This document shows positions 25,185 through 33,701 of a DNA stretch of 37,947 nucleotides, one piece after another. Location: positions 1 to 37,947 of the forward strand of contig JAGYKI010000026.1 in the NCBI GenBank assembly GCA_018401735.1, written 5' to 3'. Made by a program: the position numbers and the translations under genes. The stretch's first letter is position 1, and every line of letters starts with the position of its first letter. The notes under the pieces are model-generated. The model had not been told where the DNA came from and did not search any database. It worked only from the letters and a program-made list of their open reading frames with translations. Origin of the DNA: Schleiferiaceae bacterium. GTDB taxonomy: Bacteria; Bacteroidota; Bacteroidia; Flavobacteriales; Schleiferiaceae.

Positions 25185-27365
25185 ATGGAAATTTTTCAGC
25201 AAACCGGCATGGTGGCGATCATTGTAGCGGTAGTTCTAATTTTCGGGATTATCGCCATGTTCTCCCGCTTTTACTACAAAACCTCTCAAGGCCAAGCCCT
25301 CGTGCGCACCGGCGTGGGTGGTATAAAAGTATCCTTCAATGGCATGATGGTCATTCCTGTTCTTCACAAAGTGGAGATTATGGACATCTCCTTAAACACC
25401 ATTACCATTGACCGAAAAGGCAAGGATGGCCTAGTGTGTAAAGACAATTTGCGCGCCGACATCAACGTGGCCTTTTATGTGCGTGTAAACGAAATGGTAG
25501 ACGATGTAAAACGCGTAGCCCAATCGGTGGGCTGTAGCCGCGCATCCTCTAAGGAAGCCTTACGCTTACTTTTTGACGCCAAGTTTTCGGAAGCCCTAAA
25601 AACGGTGGGTAAAAAATTCGACTTTGTAGATTTATACAACCAACGCGATGAATTCAGAAGAGAAATCATTGACATCATAGGTACCGACCTCAATGGTTAT
25701 GTTCTCGACGATGCCGCGATTGACTTCTTAGAGCAAACCCCTCTAGAATCGCTAGATCCAAATAATATTTTAGATGCGGAAGGGATTAAAAAGATCACCG
25801 AAATAACCGCTAGAGAAGCAGTTAAAGCGAACTTCATTCAGCGGGACAAGGAAAAAATAATTAAGCAACAAGACGTTGAGGCCCGTGAAGCCATCCTTGT
25901 TTTAGAACGACAGCTAGCCGAAAGCGAAGAAAAACAGAAACGCGAAATCGCCAATGTTAAAGCACGCGAGGAGGCCGAAATTGCAAAAGTAAACCAAGAG
26001 GAAAAACTCAAATCGGAAAGAGCTAGAATTGCTACCGAGGAAGAAATTGAGGTAAGTGAGCAAAATAAAGAGCGCCAAGTAATTGTGGCCGCGAAAAATA
26101 AAGAGCGCACCGAAGTAGTTGAAACGGAAAGAGTTGAAAAAGACCGTCAGTTAGAAGCCACGGAACGCGAACGCATTGTTACGCTTACGCAGATAGAAAA
26201 GCAAAAAGCCATTGAAACCGAACAGAAAAATATTCAAGAAGTAATTCGAGAGCGTGTGGCGATTGAGAAAACTGTCGTGGATGAAGAGGAGCGTATCAAA
26301 GACACCCGTGCTTTCGCAGAAGCGGAAAGACTAAAAAGGGTATCTATTACTAAAGCCGAAGAAGAAGCTGAAGCGTCACTGGTGCAAGAAATTAAAAAGG
26401 CAGAAGCGGCTAAATCAGCCGCAGAATTTGGGGCCAAGCAGAAAATTATTGATGCCGATGCCGAACAACAAAGTTCGGTGCAAAAAGCGGAAGCCATTAA
26501 AGTTTTAGCGGAAGCCGAAGCCTCTCGTTTTGCCGCAGCAGGATTAGCCGAAGCCCGTGTATTGGAAGCCAAAGCCCAAGCGCGCGAGAAACAAGGGGAA
26601 GCGGAAGCGTCTGTTATTGAAGATCAAGCGATTGCAGAGGCACGCGGTATTGAAGCGAAGAGTTTAGCCCAAGCAGAAGCAGATTTGAGAATTGGAAAAT
26701 CTGCCGCGGAAGTTAATCAAGCAACCGGTCTCGCCGAGGCGGAAGTAATTCGCAAGAAAGCGGAAGCGGAAAAAGAAAAAGGTCTGGCCGAAGCGCTAGT
26801 AAACTTAGAAAAAGCATCTGCGGAAGCGGAAGGAATTGACCGCAAGGCCAAAGCCATGAAAACCCTTAACGATGCGGGTAAAGATCATGAAGAGTTTAAA
26901 CTACGTCTCGATAAAGACAAATCGGTAGAATTAGCTGGTATTCATATCCAGAAAGATATTGCCGATGCCCAAGCTCAAGTTTTATCAGAAGCATTGCGCA
27001 GTGCGAAAATTGATATCGTAGGGGGTGAAAACGTTTTCTTCGATAAGATCGTAGGCGCTATCACTTCTGGAAAATCTATGGACCGTCGCATTGATAACTC
27101 GGTAGTATTTACCCAGGTGAAAGATCAGCTTCTTAATGACCCATCCGGCGCAAGCCTACTAGAAAAAGTACGCGGTATTGTAAAAGAATCGGGCATTAGT
27201 ACCGAAGACCTTAGAAACCTTAGTGTAGCTTCTTTCCTCACTCGACTAATTAATAGTACCGACGATAGCAAGAAGCGCAGCGTGCTAGAACAAATGCTGA
27301 ATTTTGCCAAACAAAATAATTTGAGCAATAGCAGCGCCGACGAATTTGGCATCATCGAAGACTAA
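25185..27365 (+). CDS. Flotillin-family protein (YqiK-like, SPFH domain)
   Basis: Membrane scaffold protein of the flotillin/SPFH family, expected at the inner membrane with its body in the cytoplasm. One N-terminal membrane segment (about 8-28) is followed by the SPFH domain (about 30-200). A very long Glu/Ala/Lys-rich coiled coil runs from about 200 to 580, and a C-terminal flotillin region with an extra helical tail ends the protein. At 726 residues it is much longer than E. coli YqiK (553). The repeated Glu-Ala pattern gives recurring GCGGAAGC in the DNA. It sits between the YqiJ-like gene and the large ATPase gene. Confidence 0.9.
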   Translation: MEIFQQTGMVAIIVAVVLIFGIIAMFSRFYYKTSQGQALVRTGVGGIKVSFNGMMVIPVLHKVEIMDISLNTITIDRKGKDGLVCKDNLRADINVAFYVRVNEMVDDVKRVAQSVGCSRASSKEALRLLFDAKFSEALKTVGKKFDFVDLYNQRDEFRREIIDIIGTDLNGYVLDDAAIDFLEQTPLESLDPNNILDAEGIKKITEITAREAVKANFIQRDKEKIIKQQDVEAREAILVLERQLAESEEKQKREIANVKAREEAEIAKVNQEEKLKSERARIATEEEIEVSEQNKERQVIVAAKNKERTEVVETERVEKDRQLEATERERIVTLTQIEKQKAIETEQKNIQEVIRERVAIEKTVVDEEERIKDTRAFAEAERLKRVSITKAEEEAEASLVQEIKKAEAAKSAAEFGAKQKIIDADAEQQSSVQKAEAIKVLAEAEASRFAAAGLAEARVLEAKAQAREKQGEAEASVIEDQAIAEARGIEAKSLAQAEADLRIGKSAAEVNQATGLAEAEVIRKKAEAEKEKGLAEALVNLEKASAEAEGIDRKAKAMKTLNDAGKDHEEFKLRLDKDKSVELAGIHIQKDIADAQAQVLSEALRSAKIDIVGGENVFFDKIVGAITSGKSMDRRIDNSVVFTQVKDQLLNDPSGASLLEKVRGIVKESGISTEDLRNLSVASFLTRLINSTDDSKKRSVLEQMLNFAKQNNLSNSSADEFGIIED

Positions 27366-27380
27366 AAAAAAAGCCAACTA

Positions 27381-27402
27381 GAGTGCGCCTCAGGGCGCGC
27401 TC
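27381..27402 (+). promoter_or_regulatory. GC-rich hairpin between flotillin and ATPase genes
   Basis: GAGTGCGCC (27381-27389) and GGCGCGCTC (27394-27402) form a 9-bp stem with one G-U pair and a four-base loop. Only TTCCTT follows, so as a rightward terminator it would be weak. It lies in the largest gap of the operon (73 bp) and could thin out transcription into, or protect, one part of the message. Confidence 0.5.
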
Positions 27403-27438
27403 TTCCTTAAAAAATCAACCGCTTCAAGCTAATTTTGT

Positions 27439-30400
27439 ATGGCTCAAGAAAATCAAGAAGTAAATATTGAAATAGGTAGTTACGAGGTAATTCGTGACCG
27501 TTTACGCAATCATTCTGCCGATTTACAAGATCGCTTGCAGCGCCTAAACGCGGCGCGTAAAGACGTTTTCGGAGCCACGGAAACCAAACTAAAAGCAACA
27601 GAAAGGATTAGCACAGAAAACAACTGTCTGGCCCGCGATATTATTCCGATAGGCAATAATTATTTTTGGTTCGGCTACAATGTGCACATGGGCCTTAAAA
27701 GCGAAACCCATGTTAATGATGTTTTTAGCACCTATCACTTTCAAGAGGAAAGCCAAAACTTTAAGCCCTGCGAATCAACATTGCTCAATAATGAGCAGTT
27801 TTTACTAGACTTTGCCAATCTATATCAATATTACCGCGAAACGGTTTTCAGCAAATTTGCTCGCATCGGCAATGCCATCTTCATGGTGTTTCAAGTAGGG
27901 AAAAGCGCCAATGATATTAAGACTTTTAAATGGTCGCTGATTGATGGTAAATATCAATACGCCGGCAACCGCAGCGATCATGAATTTAAATACCCTCGGC
28001 AGCACGAATTCACGTGGGAAAAGGTTAGCCGCGATATGCATCGCAAAGGTTTACACCCACACATCTCTATCAAGGATCGCGTTTTTATTGAAACCACCGG
28101 TGGCGATCTTACTCTAAAAATTGAAGACAATACCGATACGGGCAAAGGCATTTACAGCGAACCCGTTGACGATAAAGACCAGACACTAGATGACGCGGAA
28201 ATTTACTTTGCCATTATTGGCAACCTCATCGCTCTTAAAGTAAAACCCTACCAAGAAAAGGATTTTCGCTACATCGTCTATAATGAGAAAATTCAAGCCT
28301 GTGCTCGCATGGACGCCTTAGAAGATTCTTGTGTTTTATTGCCCGATAATCAGGGGATTATTTTCGCCAAGGGCTATTATATCCAAACAGGCGAAGTGAA
28401 GCTTTTCGATATTCAGCTCAACAATATGCTTTTTGAGCGGAAAATAGCCTCTCAAAATGGCGAGGATTACCTCTATATCTTTTATCAAGCGGAGAGCGGT
28501 ATTTATATTTTATTAAATTATAATATTATTGATCAGAAGGTTGCTACGCCCATAATTTGCAATGGCTATACGCTGTTTGAAAGCGGTGAACTTATTTTCT
28601 TTAAGGCTGAAGAGGAACAAAAAAGAATACATCTCATCCAAATTTGGCAAACTCCCTTCTACTCGCCAAACCACGTGGTGGAAACAGAAAGCGATTCCTA
28701 CATTTATAAAATTGGCAATAAGGAAATTGTGCGTTTGATGAGCGAATGCAGCGAACTTATTAAGCTAATTGGCAAGGATGACCGCTACGCAAACTTATAC
28801 ACCGATTTAAGCAAGCAAAGCACTGGCATTATCGATGCCTACCATTGGATTGACCATACGGAAGTAGAAAAGATTTCCCAACCCATTGTCGCAATAAAAA
28901 ACACGGCCACCGCCGCTATTGATGAATACGAGAAGGTTCTAAAAATCAAAGCCCATACAGCAGCGGAAAGTGCGAGCGTAATGGGAGAGGCCCAAAAAGC
29001 CATTTCCAAAATAAAAAATAGTCAGGCTAAAAATATTGACGAATACGTTAATCGCCTCGCCTTGCTGAGAGAGAATAAAGGGAAAGTTATTGCCTTAAAA
29101 GATCTGCGCTACAGCGACCTTGCCGCCATTGAGGTACTAGAAAATGAGTTAAGTGAGGTTAACGATCAACTATCGAAAGCCACCCTGAATTACCTTCTTC
29201 GCAAGGAAGCGCTAGAACCTTATGAATTAAAAACCGGAAAACTTAAGCAGGAGCTCGGCCAAGCGAAAAAGGTAACGGAGCTTAATCGCTTAGCGGAAGA
29301 CATTATCCAGATTTCAGCTGAGCTCGACCTCTTGATTGAAATCGTAGGCAATTTAAAAATAGAGGACGCCACTCAGTCGGTTAAAATTATTGATGCAATT
29401 TCTACGCTTTACGCGCAGTTTAACCGCATCAGCGCTCAGCTTAAAAACCGTAAAAAAGAATTACTAAGCCTTGAAGGAGAGGCTGAGTTTAAGTCACAAA
29501 TAAAACTCATTAACCAAGGCCTAACCAATTACCTCAACTTGGCCGATTCGGCCGAAAAGTGCGATGAATACCTCAATAAGTTGATGGTACAGTTGGAGGA
29601 ATTGGAAGCGAAATTCGCAGCCTTTGATGAGTTTATCGAAATCATTGCCGAAAAAAGGGAAGAGCTTTACAGTGCCTTCGACACTAAAAAAGTTCAGCTT
29701 AATGAAGCCTTAAACAAACAAACGCTTAGTCTACAAAAATCGGGTGGTCGCATCATTAACGGCATCCAAAAAAGACTAGCCAAGCTTAAAAACGAAGGCG
29801 AAATGCGCACCTTCTTCGCCAGCGATCTAATGATCGAAAAAGTACGCGGCATCGCCGAACAACTTTTATCCTTAGGCGATTCGGTAAAAGCAGATGACCT
29901 TCTTAGTCAGCTAAAAACGAGCTACGAAGATGCACTAAGACAAAGCAAAGACAAGCAAGAGCTTTTTGTAAACGGCGAAAATATCATTCAACTGGGCAAG
30001 CATCAGTTTAATGTAAACACCCAAAGCATCGACCTCAGCATTGTTTATAAAGACGAGAATCTTTACTACCATATTAGTGGCACCAACTTTTTTGAAGCGC
30101 TGCAATCCGAGGCCATTGAAGCAACCCGCAGCGTGTGGGACCAAAGCCTAAAAAGTGAAAATACCCAAGTCTATCGCGCCGAGTATTTAGCCTATCACCT
30201 TTTTCTGGAAGCCCAAAATGGCAAGAACGAGCAAGAAACCAAAACGTTGGAAGAATTGCATCTTCTTAATGACAGTGATTTACAGGAATATGTACAGCTT
30301 AAAATGGGCCGCAAATACGATGAAGGCTATATAAAAGGCGTGCACGATAAAGACGCCATACTCATTTTAAAAGCCCTGCTGAAACTTCATTTTAGCATCG

Positions 30401-32373
30401 GACTTTTACGCTATAGCAGCAATGCCCGCTGCCTCGCTTATTTATTTTGGAAACGTGAAATATCGAGCGACCTGCGTGAAAAGTGGGAAGAGAATATGCG
30501 TATTATTCGCAGCATTCTAAAAATATTTCCTCAAAGTAAAAGCTTCGTAAACAGTATTGCCGAGCTAAAAAATGATATGCAAACCCTTTCGCTTCAGCTA
30601 GATTGGGTCGATCATAAAGTGCAGGAAGATGCCGCACATTACCTTTTCCACCTTTTAAGTTCAGAGCAAAAGCTAGCCTTTTCCCTCTCCGCTTGGGATT
30701 TAAGTGAGCAGTTTGAATTACACCTGAAAAAAAACCGCTGGACCAAAGACTATGAATTGTCTTTGAAAAACGAAAAAGACAAGAAGGGAAAGAGCTTTCA
30801 AACAATCCTATCTTGGCTTAAAGCCTTCCAAAACCAAGGGACAAGCAAGCCCTTTTCGGAAGAGGTAATGCGCGAGGCCAGCGTGCTTTTAATGGATAAA
30901 ACGCTTGCGCTAGATGAGCACCAAAAAGTGATACTCTCCGAAAAAATAGAAGGACTAGAAGGTGATCACCCGTCTCTTGAAAAAGGACAAACTACGCTTC
31001 ACTACCCGCATTTTATGGAGAAGCTGCATCGTTTTGAAAGCACCTCGGTGCAAGACTTTCTGCGCTTTCAAAAGTTGAAAAAGGATTTGCTAGCCGCCCA
31101 GAAAAAGGAATTGCGCTTGCAAGAATTCAAACCCAAGGTGATGAGTTCCTTTGTTCGAAACCAATTATTGGATGAAGTTTACCTCCCTTTAATCGGCGAT
31201 AACCTAGCCAAGCAAATGGGCGCTGCCGGTGCCAATAAGCGCACCGATCTCATGGGAATGCTTTTACTCATTTCCCCTCCGGGATACGGTAAAACGACCC
31301 TCATGGAGTATATCGCTAATCGCTTGGGATTGGTTTTTATGAAAATAAACGGCCCTGCAATAGGTCATGAGGTTACCGCCATTGACCCTTCGGTAGCTCC
31401 AAATTCAGCGGCACGTGAAGAACTGGAAAAACTTAATCTCGCTTTTGAGATGGGCGATAATGTGATGATTTATATCGATGATATTCAACATTGTAATCCC
31501 GCATTTTTGCAAAAATTCATTTCGCTCTGCGACGCACAACGTAAAATAGAAGGCATCTACAAAGGTGTAAGTAAAACCTACGATTTCCGTGGCAGAAAAG
31601 TGGCGGTAGTGATGGCGGGAAACCCCTATACCGAAAGTGGCGATAAGTTTCAAATTCCTGATATGCTCGCTAACCGAGCCGATATTTACAACCTCGGAGA
31701 TATTATTGGCGGTAAGGCCGAAGCCTTTGAGAATAGCTATTTAGAAAACAGCCTTAGCAGTAATCCCAGCATTGCAAAACTGAAAGATCAAAACAGCAAA
31801 GACTTCAAAATATTGGTGCAGGCGATTGAAAGTGGCGACAGCAGTCAGATAAGTTTAGAAGGAAAACACAGCAGTGAAGAAATAAAGGAATACCTTCAGC
31901 TTTTGCAGAAAATGCTAAGACTGAGAGCGGTAATTTTAAAAGTAAACAAACAATACATTCTCTCTGCTGGACAAGCGGAAGAGTATAGAACCGAACCTCC
32001 TTTTAAACTGCAAGGCTCTTATCGCGATATGAATAAAATGGTAGAGAAACTGAGTCCGATAATGAACGAGGAAGAATTAGAAACCTTGATACTTTCGCAT
32101 TATGAAAACGAATCGCAAAGTTTAAGCTCGGCGGCGGAATTCAATTTCCTAAAACTGAAGGAGCTCTTGAACTTAATGAGCGAAGACGAGAAAAAAAGAA
32201 AAGAAGAAATTCTGGCAGTCTTTAGCAGACAGCAAAAAATGAAGAGTTTCGGTGGTAATCAAATTGCACCAATTATAGAACAAATGGCACGAATGGGCAC
32301 TGGCTTAGACGAGTTGGTGCAAATATTCAGTCAGTATCAACAAATGAAAAACAAGAACAATGAGCCTATTTAA
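27439..32373 (+). CDS. Giant DUF3686 AAA ATPase
   Basis: ATPase of 1644 residues of a family often labelled DNA repair ATPase without evidence that I know of. The N-terminus (YEVIRDRLRNHSADL, then AARKDVFGATETKL) marks DUF3686, about residues 1-450, which reads as beta-rich. Charged, mostly helical and coiled-coil sequence spans about 460-860, and another helical region runs to about 1240. The AAA module has Walker A GYGKTT (K1285), Walker B IYIDDIQH (D1347, D1348) and sensor-1 N1395 (MAGNPYTESG). The usual Walker B glutamate is aspartate. There is no signal or membrane segment. The gene overlaps the DUF4178 gene by 14 bases. Position suggests work with PspA/flotillin at the membrane. Confidence 0.85.
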   Translation: MAQENQEVNIEIGSYEVIRDRLRNHSADLQDRLQRLNAARKDVFGATETKLKATERISTENNCLARDIIPIGNNYFWFGYNVHMGLKSETHVNDVFSTYHFQEESQNFKPCESTLLNNEQFLLDFANLYQYYRETVFSKFARIGNAIFMVFQVGKSANDIKTFKWSLIDGKYQYAGNRSDHEFKYPRQHEFTWEKVSRDMHRKGLHPHISIKDRVFIETTGGDLTLKIEDNTDTGKGIYSEPVDDKDQTLDDAEIYFAIIGNLIALKVKPYQEKDFRYIVYNEKIQACARMDALEDSCVLLPDNQGIIFAKGYYIQTGEVKLFDIQLNNMLFERKIASQNGEDYLYIFYQAESGIYILLNYNIIDQKVATPIICNGYTLFESGELIFFKAEEEQKRIHLIQIWQTPFYSPNHVVETESDSYIYKIGNKEIVRLMSECSELIKLIGKDDRYANLYTDLSKQSTGIIDAYHWIDHTEVEKISQPIVAIKNTATAAIDEYEKVLKIKAHTAAESASVMGEAQKAISKIKNSQAKNIDEYVNRLALLRENKGKVIALKDLRYSDLAAIEVLENELSEVNDQLSKATLNYLLRKEALEPYELKTGKLKQELGQAKKVTELNRLAEDIIQISAELDLLIEIVGNLKIEDATQSVKIIDAISTLYAQFNRISAQLKNRKKELLSLEGEAEFKSQIKLINQGLTNYLNLADSAEKCDEYLNKLMVQLEELEAKFAAFDEFIEIIAEKREELYSAFDTKKVQLNEALNKQTLSLQKSGGRIINGIQKRLAKLKNEGEMRTFFASDLMIEKVRGIAEQLLSLGDSVKADDLLSQLKTSYEDALRQSKDKQELFVNGENIIQLGKHQFNVNTQSIDLSIVYKDENLYYHISGTNFFEALQSEAIEATRSVWDQSLKSENTQVYRAEYLAYHLFLEAQNGKNEQETKTLEELHLLNDSDLQEYVQLKMGRKYDEGYIKGVHDKDAILILKALLKLHFSIGLLRYSSNARCLAYLFWKREISSDLREKWEENMRIIRSILKIFPQSKSFVNSIAELKNDMQTLSLQLDWVDHKVQEDAAHYLFHLLSSEQKLAFSLSAWDLSEQFELHLKKNRWTKDYELSLKNEKDKKGKSFQTILSWLKAFQNQGTSKPFSEEVMREASVLLMDKTLALDEHQKVILSEKIEGLEGDHPSLEKGQTTLHYPHFMEKLHRFESTSVQDFLRFQKLKKDLLAAQKKELRLQEFKPKVMSSFVRNQLLDEVYLPLIGDNLAKQMGAAGANKRTDLMGMLLLISPPGYGKTTLMEYIANRLGLVFMKINGPAIGHEVTAIDPSVAPNSAAREELEKLNLAFEMGDNVMIYIDDIQHCNPAFLQKFISLCDAQRKIEGIYKGVSKTYDFRGRKVAVVMAGNPYTESGDKFQIPDMLANRADIYNLGDIIGGKAEAFENSYLENSLSSNPSIAKLKDQNSKDFKILVQAIESGDSSQISLEGKHSSEEIKEYLQLLQKMLRLRAVILKVNKQYILSAGQAEEYRTEPPFKLQGSYRDMNKMVEKLSPIMNEEELETLILSHYENESQSLSSAAEFNFLKLKELLNLMSEDEKKRKEEILAVFSRQQKMKSFGGNQIAPIIEQMARMGTGLDELVQIFSQYQQMKNKNNEPI

Positions 32374-32908
32374 AAATCTTTTTGGTAAAAAAGAAGAAGA
32401 ACCAAAACCTTTCAGCCGCACCGTTCTAGACTTAAGCATGGGTTATATTTTTGAATATGACCTGCGCACTTGGGAAGTTACCGGCGAATACGAATACGAC
32501 TGGGGCGATGAAGAATTTAGCAAAGAATATAAAGTTTCCGATGGTAAAGACAGTTTTTACCTTGCGGTAGATGAGGACGACGAAGTAGAATTACTTTGGT
32601 GTGAAAAAGTACCGATGCGCAAGCTAGGAGCGGAAATCGCCAAAAATATTAGCGAAGGCTCCGCCCCACCCGAAACCATAATTTACGAGGGTAAAAGCTA
32701 TTTCCTAGACGAAGAATCGCCAGGCTATTTTAATGATATGACCAAAGGCGAAAACGACGATTGGCAAGAATTCATCGCTTGGGACTACTATAACGAAGAT
32801 GAAACTTTAAATTTGACCATTGAACAATGGGGCGAACGTTCCTTCGAGGCATCTTGGGGGAAGGTGATTTCCGAATTTGAAATTTCTGATATTCTTCCAA
32901 GAAAATAA
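32360..32908 (+). CDS. DUF4178 domain protein
   Basis: Acidic soluble protein of 182 residues, assigned to DUF4178 by the pattern GYIFEYDLRTWEVTGEYEYD (about 28-47), then a Lys-Glu-Tyr segment and FYLAVDEDDEVEL (about 66-78). Two similar halves can be seen, each with a Tyr/Trp-rich beta stretch. There is no signal peptide. The function is unknown. The start codon lies inside the end of the ATPase gene (14-bp overlap, different frame), so their translation is probably coupled. It may occupy the role of E. coli YjfK (DUF2491) in the related yjf locus; that is inference from order. Confidence 0.72.
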   Translation: MSLFKNLFGKKEEEPKPFSRTVLDLSMGYIFEYDLRTWEVTGEYEYDWGDEEFSKEYKVSDGKDSFYLAVDEDDEVELLWCEKVPMRKLGAEIAKNISEGSAPPETIIYEGKSYFLDEESPGYFNDMTKGENDDWQEFIAWDYYNEDETLNLTIEQWGERSFEASWGKVISEFEISDILPRK

Positions 32909-32913
32909 GAACC

Positions 32914-33681
32914 ATGCGTATTTATCATTATCTCAGTCTTTTAGCAAGCTTATTTTTAATCAGTGCTTGTGCCCCCAATACCCCGGTTTACGAGAAAAAC
33001 CCCATTGACGATTTAGTCAAAGAAATGACTGAAGTGCCGAACTACAGCATTATGCTTTACGATATGAACTATGATGAGAGTAGCGAAAAGTATTTGCATC
33101 AATATCGCATCTTAAAAGAGGACAGCTTCAACGACACTTTAGTTTCAGAAACCACCGATTGGCTGCAAGTAAGCGACCGCTATTTCAATAGCAATATCGA
33201 CAATATGGGTATGGCGCTTATCACTAAAGTAGATGGGAAAGTGGAGAAGAAAGTAGCTCCTCCCGGTTATAATAATTATGTTGGTAACGAGAAATACGGA
33301 AAATGGAACCAAGGTTCGGATGGCAATAGCTTTTGGGAATTCTATGGCAAATACGCCATGCTGCAAACTGTATTTGGCTTTGGTAGATCGCCTATTTATT
33401 ATGGCGGTTGGAACGACTATCGTCGCAACTACTACCCTAATGGCCGAACCTATTATGGCACGAATAGTAGCGGCGGTACTCGCTTTGGTACCAACGGCAG
33501 CCATAATACTAGCCGCAGTACCCGCTCTACTTGGAACAGCAAACCCACTACCTTCAAACAAAATGTGCGCAGCAAAGTACAACGCAGTAGTAGCCGTACA
33601 AGCAGCAGAAACTCACGTTCATCTTCACGCTATCGCAGCAGCTCCAGCAGCCGCGGACGTGGATTTGGAGGCGGAAAATAA
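32914..33681 (+). CDS. Lipoprotein with Ser/Arg/Gly-rich tail
   Basis: Unrecognised protein of 255 residues. Residues 1-19 form a lipoprotein signal with C19 (LISAC), so it should be anchored in a membrane facing the periplasm or outside. Residues 25-130 look like a folded domain. Residues about 145-190 are rich in Tyr, Gly and Asn (YYGGWNDYRRNYYPNG), and the last 60 are Ser/Arg/Gly-rich, ending RGRGFGGGK. The layout of lipoprotein, aromatic/glycine centre and Ser-Gly-Arg tail recalls E. coli YgiB/YjfM (DUF1190), although I see no clear sequence match. It starts 5 bp after DUF4178 and ends 20 bp before DUF350. Confidence 0.7.
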   Translation: MRIYHYLSLLASLFLISACAPNTPVYEKNPIDDLVKEMTEVPNYSIMLYDMNYDESSEKYLHQYRILKEDSFNDTLVSETTDWLQVSDRYFNSNIDNMGMALITKVDGKVEKKVAPPGYNNYVGNEKYGKWNQGSDGNSFWEFYGKYAMLQTVFGFGRSPIYYGGWNDYRRNYYPNGRTYYGTNSSGGTRFGTNGSHNTSRSTRSTWNSKPTTFKQNVRSKVQRSSSRTSSRNSRSSSRYRSSSSSRGRGFGGGK

Positions 33682-33701
33682 TTAAGCAAAATAACAGCAA
33701 T

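Noticed and set aside
26380..26880. Recurring GCGGAAGC-like units that look like a short repeat array.
   Set aside because: They are in-frame Ala-Glu-Ala codons of the flotillin coiled coil, of irregular spacing, not a CRISPR or satellite repeat.
27430..27437. TAATTTTG, a full match to the -7 consensus, just before the ATPase gene.
   Set aside because: It ends one base before the ATG, so transcription would begin after the start codon, and there is no TTG at the -33 distance. It is more likely chance in an A/T-rich gap.
33480..33665. AGC/CGC-rich low-complexity DNA that could be a repeat element.
   Set aside because: It encodes the Ser/Arg/Gly tail of the lipoprotein in frame and has no regular unit.
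33145..33685. Long open frames on both strands over the lipoprotein gene.
   Set aside because: They are by-products of the low-complexity Ser/Arg/Gly coding; only the frame with a lipobox and operon spacing is convincing.
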